This document shows, piece by piece, positions 40,541 through 51,142 of a stretch of DNA of 64,000 nucleotides (positions are counted from its first letter, which is position 1; every line of letters starts with the position of its first letter). The notes under the pieces were generated by a model. That model saw only the letters and a program-made list of their open reading frames with translations, did not search any database and was not told where the DNA came from. A program made the translations under genes and the position numbers. The DNA comes from Borborobacter arsenicus (GTDB lineage: Bacteria > Pseudomonadota > Alphaproteobacteria > Rhizobiales > Rhizobiaceae), in contig NZ_RKST01000022.1 of NCBI RefSeq assembly GCF_003934165.1, positions 27,123-91,122 of the forward strand. The letters are read 5' to 3'.

Positions 40541-41239
40541 TTACCAGGGCAGCACGTCGTACCAGCGGCTAGACCCGCCCTTCTTGCGCGCCTCGGCCTT
40601 GAGACGCCGCTCCTTCTTCAACTCATCCTCGCCGATATCGCCGACCGGAGCCGTGTCCGCGGGCTGGCGATAGGTAAGCGGCGGCTCGCTGAGATATTTG
40701 CGTTGAGTATCGCTGCCTTGCCGGACTTCTGCCAGCCGCTGATTGAAGGCCTTGCGTTCATCCACCTTGGCGCTGACCCGTTGCACGCCTGAATCGACCG
40801 AGTGCTGGGAAGCCCCCATGGGAAGGGTCGGAGCGGACGACGGAGCATTAACGTCGCCCTGAATCTCCGGCCGCCAACCCGGGTTATTGCGGTTTTCGGT
40901 TGCCTCAGCGCGCAGGCGGACACGCCTTTGCTCAGGCGATTCCGGCCACTGTGTGCTTTCAGCCGTGACGATGCTTTCCTGCGGCGCCGGCAGGGCGAGC
41001 TTTTCGCCGGCTTTCGGCTTAACAAGCTCGGGGCGAGGCTTGTAGTCGATCTGTGCACGGTTCTTCGGCGCAACGGAAAGGATGCCCGTCAAATCCCCCG
41101 CAAGCTGTTCGGTGGAGGTCTTGTCGGTGCCGTAGGTTGGCGAACTGACACAGCCGGCCAACACGAGCGAGGACACCACAAGCGGCGCAGCAAACGTCAC
41201 GCGCGACAGCGCCTTTTCAGTCATGCGGGGAAATTTCAC
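40541..41239 (-). CDS. hypothetical lipoprotein
   Basis: A 232-residue protein with a lipoprotein signal (VVSSLVLAGC, acylated Cys near residue 30). The rest is hydrophilic, proline-rich and without a recognised domain; the C-terminus is basic (DELKKERRLKAEARKKGG) and ends in WYDVLPW. I recall similar lipoproteins upstream of ileS in related genera, none with a known function. It is transcribed in the same direction as ileS, 165 bp after it. Probably an outer-membrane-anchored periplasmic protein. Confidence 0.75.
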   Translation of the reverse strand: MKFPRMTEKALSRVTFAAPLVVSSLVLAGCVSSPTYGTDKTSTEQLAGDLTGILSVAPKNRAQIDYKPRPELVKPKAGEKLALPAPQESIVTAESTQWPESPEQRRVRLRAEATENRNNPGWRPEIQGDVNAPSSAPTLPMGASQHSVDSGVQRVSAKVDERKAFNQRLAEVRQGSDTQRKYLSEPPLTYRQPADTAPVGDIGEDELKKERRLKAEARKKGGSSRWYDVLPW

Positions 41240-41404
41240 TTATGAACCGCCTCTCGCTAGGGATTGGGAATCCCGGCCTTCACTGCTCATCCGATCAGAA
41301 TCCGGCGACAATTTGTCGGCGGAAGTTACGCGCTTTTAGCGTAAGCGCCCCGCGAGGGCAACGACCGCACGGCCGACGCCCCTGCCGGAAGCGCCTGCCG
41401 ACGC

Positions 41405-44326
41405 TCAAAGGCGGCCCAGCGCCTGCAACTCATGCAACACCGCAGCGTCACGTGCCGACACATCCGGAAACTCCGAATCCGAGCCGACATCGTCGGTATA
41501 GCGCCAGGAACGCGCACATTTGCGCAGGCCGCATTCCTCGGCCTTCTTCACCACCACAGCCACGCCCGGAACTTCCCGCAGCGCGAATGCCTGCGCCGGG
41601 GCCTCGTCACGCGAAACGGTCAGATCGCTGGTGATGCTGATCTCGGCCATGTCAATTCCGGCAACGGCGGCCTCCAGCACGGCGTCATTCATATAGACCA
41701 CCGGGACTGCCTCCAGCGACGAACCGATGGTCTTCTTCGCCCGTTCAAGTTCCAGCGCACCGGTGACGACGCTACGCACCTGGCGAAGCTTGTGCCACTT
41801 TTGCGCCAGCGCATCGTTCTTCCAATCGGCCGGCACATCGCGGAACTGCTCCAGATGCACGGACTCGGCCGAAGGATAGCGTTCTTGCCACGCCTCTTCC
41901 GTGGTGAAAGGCAGCATCGGTGCCAGCCATGTCACCAGATGGTCGAACAGGTGGCGCACGACCTGCACCGCCGCCTTGCGCTTCAGGCTCGACGGCGCCT
42001 CGCAGTAGAGTGCGTCCTTGCGGATATCGAAATAGAAGGCCGAGAGTTCAACCACCATGAAGTCGATCAACGCACGGGTGATGCGCTTGAAGTCGAAGGC
42101 GTCGTAGCCCTTGCGCACGACCTCATCCAGTTCGGCGATGCGGTGCAGCATCAGCTGCTCCAGCTCCGGCATGTCCTTGACCGGCACCATGTCGCCCTCG
42201 TCATGGGCGAGCGTGCCCAGCATCCAGCGGATGGTGTTGCGCAGCTTGCGGTAGGCATCGATATTGGTCTGCAGCACGTTCTTGCCGAGGCGCTGGTCTT
42301 CCCAATAGTCGGTGGTCATCACCCAGAGCCGCAGGATATCGGCGCCGGACTGCTTCATCACATCCTGCGGCACCACCGTGTTGCCGAGCGACTTGGACAT
42401 CTTGCGGCCGTCCTCGTCCATGGTGAAGCCATGGGTGATGACAGCATCATAAGGCGCACGGCCGCGTGTGCCGCAGCTTTCCAGCAGCGAGGAATGGAAC
42501 CAGCCGCGATGCTGGTCGGAGCCTTCCAGATAGACGTCGGCCGGCCACTTCATGTCCGGACGATCCTCCAGCGTGAAGGTGTGGGTCGAGCCGGAATCGA
42601 ACCAGACGTCGAGAATGTCCTTCACCATCACCCAGGGCTCGCCTGCCCTGCCGCCAAGGAAACGCTCGCGCGCACCTTCGGCAAACCAGGCGTCCGCGCC
42701 ATCCTTTTCGAAGGCACCGAGGATGCGGGCGTTGACCTCTTCATCGACCAGCACATTGCCATCCTCGTCGGCGAATACGCAGATCGGCACGCCCCAGGCG
42801 CGCTGGCGCGAGAGCACCCAGTCCGGGCGCTCCTCGATCATGGCGCGCAGCCGCGTCTGTCCCGCCCCTGGCACAAAGCGGGTAGCGTCGATGGCGGCGA
42901 GTGCGCGCGAGCGCAGCGTCGTGCCGTCGCCCAACTCCTTGTCCATATGGACAAACCATTGCGGCGTGTTGCGGAAGATCACCGGCTTCTTCGAACGCCA
43001 GCTATGCGGGTAGGAATGCTTCAGCCGCCCGCGCGCAAACAGCGCGTTCCTTGAGATCAGCGCGTCGATGACGGCCTTGTTGGCGTCGCCCTTCTTGCCG
43101 TTGTCGTCAATGACACGCGCCGCCCCGCCCTCGCGATCCGGGCCGAAGCCGGGCGCGTCCTTGGTGAAGAAACCGGCATCATCGACCGTGAAGGGTAGAC
43201 GCGTGTCGATGCCGCGCTTTTCCAGCGCAGCAGCCGCATCCATCCAGGCGTCGAAGTCCTCGCGACCGTGGCCGGGCGCGGTATGCACGAAGCCGGTGCC
43301 GGCATCGTCAGTGACGTGATCGCCGGCAAGCATGGGCACGGGGAATTCGTAGCCGCCGCCGAGACCTTCCAGGGGATGAGAAAGCGTAAGACTTCCAAGC
43401 TCTTCGGCGTCGACCTTACGAAGACGATTCAAGGTCACCTTGGCCTTGGCCGAAGCCTCTTCCGCCAAAGCGTCAGCGAAGATCAGCTTCTCGCCCGGCT
43501 GCGGGCCAAAGTCGTTCTCGGCTCCCGTGACCTCATAGAGGCCGTAGGAGATGCGCGCCGAATAGTTGACGGCGCGGTTGCCAGGGATGGTCCAGGGCGT
43601 CGTCGTCCAGATGACGACATGGGTGCCTTCCAGCGCGGGCACGCCTCTTTCGACCGGAAACTTCACCCAGATCGTGTCGGACTCATAGTCCTGATATTCG
43701 ACTTCGGCCTCAGCCAGCGCGGTGCGCTCCACCACCGACCACATCACCGGCTTGGAGCCGCGATAAAGCTGGCCGGATGCGGCGAATTTCAGCAACTCGC
43801 CAGCAATGCGCGCCTCGGCATGGAAATTCATCGTCGTATAGGGCTTCTTGAAATCCCCGATTACGCCCAGACGCTGGAATTCCTCGGTCTGTACCTTGAT
43901 CCAATGTGCCGCAAATTCACGGCATTCCTGGCGGAATTCGTTGACCGGCACCTCGTCCTTGTTCTTGCCGGCGGCACGGTATTTTTCCTCGATCTTCCAT
44001 TCGATCGGCAGGCCGTGGCAATCCCAGCCTGGAACATAGTTGGAATTGTAGCCGCGCATCTGGAAGGAGCGGGTGATGACATCCTTGAGTATCTTGTTCA
44101 GCGCATGCCCGATATGGATGTTGCCATTGGCATAGGGCGGGCCGTCATGCAGCACGTAAAGCGGGCGGCCCGCAGCACTTTCGCGCAGGCGCTTGTAGAG
44201 GTCCATCTTCTGCCAGCGCGCAACCGTCACCGGCTCCTTCTCGGGCAGGCCGGCGCGCATCGGAAAATCCGTCTGCGGCAGATAGAGTGTTTTGGAATAA
44301 TCTAGTTTTTCGGACGTATCGGTCAT
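41405..44326 (-). CDS. ileS: isoleucyl-tRNA synthetase
   Basis: Class Ia synthetase of 973 residues. HIGH is in [12 protein letters not shown] (near residue 69) and KMSKS in [10 protein letters not shown] (near residue 642); the editing domain lies between. The C-terminal zinc module keeps only one cysteine pair ([11 protein letters not shown]). The second pair seen in E. coli is replaced by a stretch ending FPDVSARD, which is usual in alphaproteobacteria. The 480-bp upstream region has GC-rich palindromes but no T-box-like element that I can recognise. Confidence 0.97.
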   Translation of the reverse strand: MTDTSEKLDYSKTLYLPQTDFPMRAGLPEKEPVTVARWQKMDLYKRLRESAAGRPLYVLHDGPPYANGNIHIGHALNKILKDVITRSFQMRGYNSNYVPGWDCHGLPIEWKIEEKYRAAGKNKDEVPVNEFRQECREFAAHWIKVQTEEFQRLGVIGDFKKPYTTMNFHAEARIAGELLKFAASGQLYRGSKPVMWSVVERTALAEAEVEYQDYESDTIWVKFPVERGVPALEGTHVVIWTTTPWTIPGNRAVNYSARISYGLYEVTGAENDFGPQPGEKLIFADALAEEASAKAKVTLNRLRKVDAEELGSLTLSHPLEGLGGGYEFPVPMLAGDHVTDDAGTGFVHTAPGHGREDFDAWMDAAAALEKRGIDTRLPFTVDDAGFFTKDAPGFGPDREGGAARVIDDNGKKGDANKAVIDALISRNALFARGRLKHSYPHSWRSKKPVIFRNTPQWFVHMDKELGDGTTLRSRALAAIDATRFVPGAGQTRLRAMIEERPDWVLSRQRAWGVPICVFADEDGNVLVDEEVNARILGAFEKDGADAWFAEGARERFLGGRAGEPWVMVKDILDVWFDSGSTHTFTLEDRPDMKWPADVYLEGSDQHRGWFHSSLLESCGTRGRAPYDAVITHGFTMDEDGRKMSKSLGNTVVPQDVMKQSGADILRLWVMTTDYWEDQRLGKNVLQTNIDAYRKLRNTIRWMLGTLAHDEGDMVPVKDMPELEQLMLHRIAELDEVVRKGYDAFDFKRITRALIDFMVVELSAFYFDIRKDALYCEAPSSLKRKAAVQVVRHLFDHLVTWLAPMLPFTTEEAWQERYPSAESVHLEQFRDVPADWKNDALAQKWHKLRQVRSVVTGALELERAKKTIGSSLEAVPVVYMNDAVLEAAVAGIDMAEISITSDLTVSRDEAPAQAFALREVPGVAVVVKKAEECGLRKCARSWRYTDDVGSDSEFPDVSARDAAVLHELQALGRL

Positions 44327-44807
44327 TGTCTTGCCATCGAATTGCCCGGCAACCCGTGCCTTGGGCGTTCAACCATCGGAATTGGATGAAGCGCGCGAGC
44401 GCGCCTGAGAAGTCCCGGGCTTTCGGGCAGCGTCAAGCCGCCCGGAAGACCGGGCCGGTAATTCGTATAGCAATACCAAGGACGAGCGCCGAAAATCTCA
44501 TGATGGCGCTTTTAGCCGAGGCGCGCGGCAGAATAAAGCGGATAAACCACCGCCGGGGCATCACATCGCGAAAGTGAAGCGATTGGTCGCGGAAACTCCA
44601 AGCGACGGCTGCCTAAAACCCTGCTGGTCGACACAATCACTCGTTGCGGACAGTTCTCACCCGCGATGGGTGATCTGTTTCAATTCCCAGCGGCTGTGCC
44701 GAGCTTCCCCATACCAAACAAGGCGTTGGCGCATAGCCGCTGGACGGGCAGGCTGGAGTGCGGTAAGTTGCAATACGCTTTATGCGAGGTTTACGGAGGG
44801 GGTGGCA
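44327..44807. other. 480-bp intergenic region between ileS and the HdeD-like gene
   Basis: No gene is supported. Reading on the minus strand toward ileS there are GC-rich self-complementary pieces: CCCGGTCTTCCGGG near 44442-44455 and GCGCGCTCGCGCGC near 44393-44406. These could be leader hairpins of ileS. The rightward promoter of the HdeD-like gene should lie in the last 100 bp. An open frame extending from the HdeD-like gene back to 44574 lacks coding character. Confidence 0.4.
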
Positions 44808-45371
44808 ATGACACAACCAACCGAAATGCCGGACACGCTGCGCAACGCCATCGGCGAAACGAGAGCGAAATGGGGGTGGTTCGTCGCCCTCGGCGTCATC
44901 CTGCTGATCTTCGGCGGCATAGCCTTCGGCAATCTTTTCATCGCCACCGTCGCCTCCGTCTATGTGGTCGGCGCAATGATGCTGGTTTCAGGCATCATCG
45001 AGATCGCCCACGCCTTCGGCGTCAAGAGCTGGGGCAATTTCTTCTGGTGGCTTCTGAGCGGTCTGCTCTATGCGATTGCGGGCTTCCTTGCCTTCTACAA
45101 CCCCCTGCTCGCTTCCGCCGTCCTGACCTTCCTCCTGGCTGTCAGCCTGGTCGCCTCCGGCATCCTGCGCCTGTGGGTCGGCTTCAAGAACAGGCAGGCA
45201 AGCGGCTGGGGCTGGATCGTGGCCGCCGGCGTCGTCACCACGCTCGCAGGCCTCGTGATTGCGCTGGGCTGGCCAGTCAACAGCCTGTGGGTGCTTGGCC
45301 TGTTCCTGGCGATAGACCTGATCTTCCAGGGCTGGACCTTCATCGCCTTCGGGCTGGCGCTGAGAAGGTAG
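44808..45371 (+). CDS. HdeD family (DUF308) membrane protein
   Basis: A 187-residue integral membrane protein with six predicted helices (examples: WFVALGVILLIFGGIAFG, VYVVGAMMLVSGIIEIAHAF, ASAVLTFLLAVSLVASGIL). This matches the HdeD/DUF308 repeat pattern of paired helices. E. coli HdeD is linked to acid resistance at high cell density; no such role is shown here. The ATG at 44808 follows GGAGGGGG. It converges with ribF, with 3 bp between stops. Confidence 0.9.
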   Translation: MTQPTEMPDTLRNAIGETRAKWGWFVALGVILLIFGGIAFGNLFIATVASVYVVGAMMLVSGIIEIAHAFGVKSWGNFFWWLLSGLLYAIAGFLAFYNPLLASAVLTFLLAVSLVASGILRLWVGFKNRQASGWGWIVAAGVVTTLAGLVIALGWPVNSLWVLGLFLAIDLIFQGWTFIAFGLALRR

Positions 45372-45374
45372 AGT

Positions 45375-46358
45375 TCAGGCGAAGCCTATCGCCCTGTCGA
45401 GCGGCGACAGCGGTACAACGCCCGCAAGCAGGGCGCGAGCCTCTTCCTCGTCGCGCTTCATCTGCACGACGAGCGCATCGAGGCTTTCGAATTTCTCCTC
45501 ACCGCGCAGGTAGCCGAACAGCGACACGCGGCATTTCTGCCAATAGAGATCGCCGGAGAAATCGAACAGGAACGTTTCCAGAAGCGGCGCGCCATCGTCG
45601 TCCACCGTCGGACGGCGCCCGAAATTCGCCACGCCATTATGCAAAACCCCGTCGGCGCCACGAAATCGCACGGCATAGATGCCGTGCTTGAGCGCGGTGC
45701 CGGCCGGCAGGGCCATATTCGCAGTCGGAAACCCCAATGTACGGCCCAGTTTCTTGCCGTGGGTCACTTCGGCTTCGACTGTGAAGCGATAGCCGAGCAG
45801 ACCGGCGGCTTCCACCATCTCCCCTTCTGACAGCAGGGTGCGAATGCGACTGGAGGAGACGATCTGGCCGCCCTCATCGCGGAAAGCTTCAACCTGGGTA
45901 ACGCCGAAACCATGCTGATTGCCCGCCTCGACCAGAAAGCTCGGGCTGCCCTGACGATCCTTGCCGAAATGAAAGTCGAATCCGGTCACGACATGGCTGA
46001 TGCCAAGATGCTTCACCAGGATATCGTTGACGAACCGGTCGGCGTCGAATTGGGCAAAGGCCGGGGTGAAAGGCTGCTCGACTACGGCGGAAAAACCCAG
46101 TTCGGAAAAGAGCCGGGCCTTCATCGATGCCGATGTCAGCGTGAAAAGCGGCAGTTTCGGCTGGAACACGCTGCGCGGGTGCGGATCGAAAGTAAGCACC
46201 AGGGCCGGGACACCGAGCCTTGCCGCTTCCTCCAGCGCCTTTGACAGCACAAGCTGGTGGCCGCGATGCACGCCATCGAAATTTCCGATCGCCACCACGC
46301 CGCCCCGCAGATATGCGGGCAGATTCTGCGAGCCGGAAACGCGCTGGAAGGACTGCAT
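45375..46358 (-). CDS. ribF: bifunctional riboflavin kinase/FAD synthetase
   Basis: Makes FMN and FAD from riboflavin; 327 residues. The N-terminal adenylyltransferase has AIGNFDGVHRGHQ (near residue 26) and SSSRIRTLLSEGEM. The C-terminal kinase has GKKLGRTLGFPTANMAL and ends in the usual helix with KFESLDALVVQMKRDEE. The HAD phosphatase gene lies 9 bp upstream on the same strand, so they are co-transcribed. Confidence 0.96.
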   Translation of the reverse strand: MQSFQRVSGSQNLPAYLRGGVVAIGNFDGVHRGHQLVLSKALEEAARLGVPALVLTFDPHPRSVFQPKLPLFTLTSASMKARLFSELGFSAVVEQPFTPAFAQFDADRFVNDILVKHLGISHVVTGFDFHFGKDRQGSPSFLVEAGNQHGFGVTQVEAFRDEGGQIVSSSRIRTLLSEGEMVEAAGLLGYRFTVEAEVTHGKKLGRTLGFPTANMALPAGTALKHGIYAVRFRGADGVLHNGVANFGRRPTVDDDGAPLLETFLFDFSGDLYWQKCRVSLFGYLRGEEKFESLDALVVQMKRDEEEARALLAGVVPLSPLDRAIGFA

Positions 46359-46367
46359 CGTGTGTTC

Positions 46368-47225
46368 TTACCGAAGTCGTGGGATGACCGCCACCGGGCG
46401 ATGGCCGTGCTTTTCGAGAAATTCCGACAGGCGCTCGATATCCGGGTCAAGGGGATCGCCATAGTCGCGCGAGTGGATGCCACCGGAAACATAAAGCACG
46501 TCACAGCCATTGTCGGCCGCGCCCTTCACGTCAGTCAGCATGCCATCGCCGATCGCAAGCACTTGTTCAGCAGCGATCTCGCGCCCAGACACCTCCGACG
46601 CCGCTTTCAGCGCAGAGTCATAGATCGGGCGATGCGGCTTGCCGGCAATCAGCGTGCGACCGCCCAGTTGCGAATAGTCGCGCGCCAGCGCGCCCGCACA
46701 CCAGAGCAGATCGTCTCCCCGTTCCACCACGATATCAGGATTGGCACAGATGAAGGGCAGGTTGCGTGAGCGGAAACGCCGCAGCATGTCGGCATAGTCT
46801 TCCGGCTGCTCGGTCTCGTCGTCGAACAGGCCAGTGCAGACCACCGCATCCGCCTCGAATTCCTCGACGAGTTCGCAATCGATACCGTCATAGATGGCCA
46901 GATCACGATCGGGTCCGAGGTGGAACAGCCGGCGCGGGGCCGCCCGAATCAGGTCGCGAGTGACATCGCCGGAGGTGACGACCCGATCCCAGGCATCTTC
47001 GGGCACCCCGATTGCCGAGAGTTGGGCCTCGACCCCTTCACGCGGGCGCGGTGAATTGGTGATCAGCACCACCGCAATGCCTCTTTGCCGGGCACGATGC
47101 AAAGCAGCGGCGGCGTCGGCAAAAGCCTCCACGCCATTGTGGACCACGCCCCACACATCACACAAAAGCGCTGCGTAGCGGCCGGCGATGGTGTCCAGGG
47201 TTTCGATCGTTTCGGGAGCACCCAT
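46368..47225 (-). CDS. TIGR01459 family HAD-type hydrolase
   Basis: A 285-residue HAD phosphatase of the NagD-like type. Motif I is LLCDVWGVVHNGV (near residue 17), motif II VVLITNSPRP, and motif III/IV GKPHRPIYDSALK then LAIGDGMLTDVKGA. This alphaproteobacterial subfamily usually lies next to ribF, as here. The substrate is unknown; a role in flavin or sugar phosphate turnover is conceivable from position only. Confidence 0.92.
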   Translation of the reverse strand: MGAPETIETLDTIAGRYAALLCDVWGVVHNGVEAFADAAAALHRARQRGIAVVLITNSPRPREGVEAQLSAIGVPEDAWDRVVTSGDVTRDLIRAAPRRLFHLGPDRDLAIYDGIDCELVEEFEADAVVCTGLFDDETEQPEDYADMLRRFRSRNLPFICANPDIVVERGDDLLWCAGALARDYSQLGGRTLIAGKPHRPIYDSALKAASEVSGREIAAEQVLAIGDGMLTDVKGAADNGCDVLYVSGGIHSRDYGDPLDPDIERLSEFLEKHGHRPVAVIPRLR

Positions 47226-47346
47226 GCATAGTCCTCGTTACGGCAGTCTCTGATCGCAATCGACGGCCTGCCGATGCGGCCTCGAATTAGCCGAAGGCCG
47301 CGCTCCTGTCACGAACCTTTCACCCATCCGGCGGGGCCTGCCCTCT

Positions 47347-47859
47347 CTATGCCGTCGGCTGAACATTGAATTGACCAAGTGGATTGCTGCGAGCGGCAAG
47401 ATCGGCTGCTTGCGCCCTTGCCGCGGCAAACAGTGCCCTCGGCTCGGCTGCAAACACCGCATCATGCGCACCCGCAGCGGCCCAGACCTGGTCGAAGGAC
47501 AGCAGCGTCTCATCCGCAAGGGCCTGAAGGGCAATGCGGTGACCTATGGGTGAAACGCCGCCTATGGCAAAGCCGGTTTCGTCGCGTATCTGGCGCGGGT
47601 CCGCCCGCTTCAGCGGTTCTGAAACCAATGCGGCCGCCTTGCCGATATCGAGCTGGTTCGTTCCCGATACGAGAAACAGATAGAGCCTGCCGCTTCGCTC
47701 GCCCTGGAAAATCAAAGACTTGACGATCTGCGCCACGTCACACCCGCATTGAGCGGCGGCTTCTTCAGCCGTGCGGGTCGATGCGCCCATGCGCCGGACA
47801 GTGATGTCAAGGCCGGCCGTCTGTGCCGCTTGCGTCACACGCTCAATGCTTCCGGACAT
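47347..47859 (-). CDS. YbaK/EbsC family protein (aminoacyl-tRNA deacylase-like)
   Basis: A 170-residue protein of the YbaK/ProX superfamily, which hydrolyses misacylated tRNA such as Cys- or Ala-tRNAPro. It has AAQCGCDVAQIVKSLIFQ with the conserved lysine, and GFAIGGVSPIGH. The ATG at 47859 (MSGSIERV) was chosen; six upstream codons are unsupported. It lies 14 bp downstream of the MBL hydrolase gene, at the end of the leftward housekeeping run. Confidence 0.9.
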   Translation of the reverse strand: MSGSIERVTQAAQTAGLDITVRRMGASTRTAEEAAAQCGCDVAQIVKSLIFQGERSGRLYLFLVSGTNQLDIGKAAALVSEPLKRADPRQIRDETGFAIGGVSPIGHRIALQALADETLLSFDQVWAAAGAHDAVFAAEPRALFAAARAQAADLAARSNPLGQFNVQPTA

Positions 47860-47873
47860 ATTGATCCTTCCCC

Positions 47874-48692
47874 TCAACCTGCCTGAAAAGAGACGTCCAC
47901 CTGCATCCCGTCATAGGCCGGCTCGACATGGTCGGGTGTCTCGGCAGCGACCTTGGCGTAGTCCAGCGGTATATGCATATGCGTCAGGATTGCGCGCTTC
48001 GGCTGCAGGCGGCCGATCCATTCGAGCGCCTCGCCCAACGACAGATGACTCGGATGGCTGCGATATTGCAGCGCATCGATAACCAGCACCTCCAGCCCAT
48101 GCAGCCGCTCGGCAGTGGCGGGCGGGAAATGGCTGACATCGGGACAATAGGCGATCGGCCCGACGCGGAAGCCCAGCGAGATGATGTCGCCGTGGATTTG
48201 CGGCAAGGGTTCGAAGGTCAGAATACCGCCCTCGCCTTCAATCACCACCGGATCCGAATGTTCGATCTCATGCGCCCGCAAGATCGGAGGATAGGAACTG
48301 CCCATCGGCGTTTCAAAACAATAGCCGAAGGCCTCGTGAAGCCGATCCAGAGTCGGCTGGTCGGCGTGAATATTCACCAATCGCCGCTGCTCCAGCACGA
48401 AACCGCGCAGATCGTCGATACCGTGGATATGGTCGGCATGGGGATGGGTATAAAGAACGGCGTCGAGCCGCTTCACACCCGCCATCAGCATCTGCTCACG
48501 AAAGTCGGGACCGGTATCGATCACCACGCGGGTAGTGGCGCCGTCGGCACGGATACGCTCCACCATGGCGGCGGCGCGCATGCGCCGGTTCTTCGGGTTG
48601 GCCGGATCGCAGTCACCCCAGTCGCCGGTTATGCGCGGCGTGCCGGGCGAAGAGCCACAGCCCAGGATGGTGAGCCGCAGGCGGTCCGCCAT
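47874..48692 (-). CDS. MBL-fold metallo-hydrolase (PhnP/RNase Z-like)
   Basis: A 272-residue metallo-beta-lactamase-fold enzyme with the metal motif THPHADHIHGID (near residue 82), the early segment LTILGCGSSPGTPRITG, and later metal ligands in YCPDVSH and ILTHMH. It resembles the PhnP group (cyclic phosphate phosphodiesterases), but no phn genes adjoin it. In Rhizobiales it travels with tatD and metG, as here: 3 bp separate it from tatD. Substrate not predicted. Confidence 0.9.
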   Translation of the reverse strand: MADRLRLTILGCGSSPGTPRITGDWGDCDPANPKNRRMRAAAMVERIRADGATTRVVIDTGPDFREQMLMAGVKRLDAVLYTHPHADHIHGIDDLRGFVLEQRRLVNIHADQPTLDRLHEAFGYCFETPMGSSYPPILRAHEIEHSDPVVIEGEGGILTFEPLPQIHGDIISLGFRVGPIAYCPDVSHFPPATAERLHGLEVLVIDALQYRSHPSHLSLGEALEWIGRLQPKRAILTHMHIPLDYAKVAAETPDHVEPAYDGMQVDVSFQAG

Positions 48693-48695
48693 GCC

Positions 48696-49490
48696 TCAGG
48701 CTTTCCGTGATGCCGGCCTGGGCATCTTGTTGAATAGTCTGAAGAAATTATCGGTGGTGAGGGCAGCGATCTCGTCCGCTCCCACACCGATCGTCTCGCC
48801 AAGCACCCTTGCCGTGTGCGCCACATAGGCCGGTTCGTTGCGCTTGCCACGAAACGGCATCGGCGCGAGAAAGGGGGCATCGGTTTCCACCAGAAGCCGG
48901 TCATGCGGCAGATCGGCAGCGATCGCTCGCAATTCCTCGGATTTCTTGAAGGTCAGGATGCCGGAAAACGAGACATAGCCACCGAGCTTGACACCGGTTT
49001 CGGCCAGTGCGCGCCCTGAAGAAAAGCAGTGCAGGACGAATGGAAAAGCGCCCTTCCCGCTTTCGTCTTCAAGAATTGCGGCCATATCGGCATCGGCATT
49101 GCGCGCATGGATCACCAGCGGCAGGCCGGTCTGCCGCGCCGCCGCGATATGGGCGCGGAAGCTCTTGGCCTGCGCGTCGCGTGGCGCATTGTCGTGAAAA
49201 TAGTCCAGCCCGGCTTCACCGATCGCCACCACCTTTTGATGTCGCGCCAAGCGCACCAATTCCTCGGCGGTCACATCCAGTTCCTCATCGGCGTGGTCCG
49301 GATGCGTGCCGACCGAGCAATAGACCTCCTCGAATTCCTCGGCGATGGCAAGTACTTGGGCAAATCGCTTCACGCGCGTCGAGATCGTCACCATGCGCTC
49401 GACGCCGCCTGCCTTGGCGCGCGCCACCATGGCGGCGCGCTCCTCGACAAAATCCGGAAAGTCGAGATGGCAATGGCTATCGACCAGCAT
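48696..49490 (-). CDS. tatD: TatD family hydrolase (DNase)
   Basis: A 264-residue TIM-barrel metal-dependent hydrolase. Metal ligands are visible in DSHCHLDFPDF (residues 4-14), GEAGLDYFHD (near 96), the histidine of VIHARNADAD, HCFSSG, and ETDAPFLAP near the C-terminus. TatD proteins are 3'-5' DNases and often lie between metG and other housekeeping genes, as here (9 bp after metG). Confidence 0.95.
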   Translation of the reverse strand: MLVDSHCHLDFPDFVEERAAMVARAKAGGVERMVTISTRVKRFAQVLAIAEEFEEVYCSVGTHPDHADEELDVTAEELVRLARHQKVVAIGEAGLDYFHDNAPRDAQAKSFRAHIAAARQTGLPLVIHARNADADMAAILEDESGKGAFPFVLHCFSSGRALAETGVKLGGYVSFSGILTFKKSEELRAIAADLPHDRLLVETDAPFLAPMPFRGKRNEPAYVAHTARVLGETIGVGADEIAALTTDNFFRLFNKMPRPASRKA

Positions 49491-49499
49491 GTTGACGCC

Positions 49500-51053
49500 T
49501 CAGGCCTCCGCCGCTTCCGGCTCCACGTAGCGCGGAAAGACCGGGGTCGGCGCGGGCAAGGCGGTTCCCGCCACCAGTGCATGCTCGTCCGACAGACGGT
49601 CGAAGTCACGCGCATCTTCCGGGACCGCCAGCAGGTCCAGCAGCTTGGCGGCAGAACCCGGAATGAAGGGCTGGCACAAAAGGCCGACGCGGCGGATGAT
49701 CTCGGCCGTGGTGTGGAGCACCGTTTCCATGCGCTCCGGATCGGTCTTCTTCAGTGCCCACGGTTCCTGGCCCGCAAAATAGCGGTTGGCTTCCGCAACC
49801 ACCGAGAAGATCGCGCCCAGCGCCAGATGAATCGCCTGTTCGGCCATGGCCTTGCGTGCCGTAGCAAGCGCCGCGTTCGCCTGGGCAAGCATTGCCTTGT
49901 CTGCCTCGCTCAGCGCTCCGCGCTTCGGCACCACGCCGCCGCAATTCTTGGCGATCATCGACAGCGAGCGCTGTGCCAGATTGCCGAGATCATTGGCGAG
50001 ATCCGCATTGGTGCGATTGACGATCGCCTCGTGGCTGTAATTGCCGTCCTGGCCGAAGGGCACTTCGCGCAGCAAGAAATACCGCAACTGGTCGAGCCCG
50101 TAATGATCGACCAGTGCCAGCGGGTCGATCACGTTGCCAACCGACTTCGACATCTTCTCGCCGCGGTTGAACACGAAGCCATGCCCGAACACCCGCTTGG
50201 GCAATTCGATGCCCGCCGACATCAGGAAGGCCGGCCAATAGACGGCGTGGAAACGGGTGATGTCCTTGCCGATCACATGCACATCAGCTGGCCAGTAGTG
50301 CCAGCGCTGGGCATTCGTGTCGGGATAGCCGGCGGCGGTGATGTAGTTGGTCAGCGCATCGACCCAGACATACATCACATGCGCCTCATCGCCGGGCACT
50401 GGAATGCCCCAATCGAAGGTGGTGCGCGAGATGGAAAGGTCCTTCAGCCCTGACTTGACGAAGCTGACGATCTCGTTGCGCCGCTCGGACGGTCCGATGA
50501 AGCCGGGGTTTTTCTCGTAGAGCGCCAGAAGCTTGTCCTGATAGGCCGACAGGCGGAAGAAATAGCTCTCCTCCTCGACCCAATCGACAGGCGTGCCCTG
50601 CGGCCCATAGCGCAGCCCATCGGGGCGCAGTTCGGTCTCTTCCTCTCCGTAATAGGCCTCGTCGCGCACCGAATACCAGCCGGCATAGCCGCCCTTGTAG
50701 ATGTCGCCATTGGCCGCCATCGCCTTCCAGATCGCCTGTGAGGACTCGTGGTGCCGCTTTTCGGTGGTGCGGATGAAATCGTCATTGGACGAGTTGAGCG
50801 CCGCCCCCATGCGCTGGAACTCAGCGGCATTACGGTCAGCCAGCTCTCTGGGCGAGATGCCTTCCTTGCGCGCCGTCTGCAGCATCTTGATGCCATGCTC
50901 GTCGGTGCCCGTCAGGAAGAAAACGTCCTTGCCGTCCAGCCGCTGGAACCGCGCCAGCGCGTCGGATGCGATCAGTTCATAGGCATGGCCGATATGCGGC
51001 TTGCCGTTCGGATAGGAAATAGCTGTCGTGAGATAGAATTTTTCGCGTGCCAT
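49500..51053 (-). CDS. metG: methionyl-tRNA synthetase
   Basis: Class Ia synthetase of 517 residues, the short form without a C-terminal EMAP domain. HIGH is residues 20-23 ([10 protein letters not shown]) and KMSKS near residue 299 ([10 protein letters not shown]). The connective knuckle ([17 protein letters not shown]) has no cysteines, so it belongs to the zinc-free class. The ATG at 51053 ([17 protein letters not shown]) was chosen; 31 upstream codons have no protein character. It lies 89 bp downstream of holB. Confidence 0.97.
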   Translation of the reverse strand: MAREKFYLTTAISYPNGKPHIGHAYELIASDALARFQRLDGKDVFFLTGTDEHGIKMLQTARKEGISPRELADRNAAEFQRMGAALNSSNDDFIRTTEKRHHESSQAIWKAMAANGDIYKGGYAGWYSVRDEAYYGEEETELRPDGLRYGPQGTPVDWVEEESYFFRLSAYQDKLLALYEKNPGFIGPSERRNEIVSFVKSGLKDLSISRTTFDWGIPVPGDEAHVMYVWVDALTNYITAAGYPDTNAQRWHYWPADVHVIGKDITRFHAVYWPAFLMSAGIELPKRVFGHGFVFNRGEKMSKSVGNVIDPLALVDHYGLDQLRYFLLREVPFGQDGNYSHEAIVNRTNADLANDLGNLAQRSLSMIAKNCGGVVPKRGALSEADKAMLAQANAALATARKAMAEQAIHLALGAIFSVVAEANRYFAGQEPWALKKTDPERMETVLHTTAEIIRRVGLLCQPFIPGSAAKLLDLLAVPEDARDFDRLSDEHALVAGTALPAPTPVFPRYVEPEAAEA

Positions 51054-51142
51054 GGTTGCACCGTCAGAATGTCGAGATGAAAAGATGTCGCGGTGAGATA
51101 ACGCATCGGACTGGTGATTACCATCCCGACGCTCAACCAGCG

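Noticed and set aside
41432..43054. 540-codon frame antisense to ileS
   Set aside because: Same artefact: the sense strand encodes an unmistakable isoleucyl-tRNA synthetase.
49029..50453. 474-codon frame antisense to tatD and metG
   Set aside because: Spans two real genes on the other strand and has no protein-like features.
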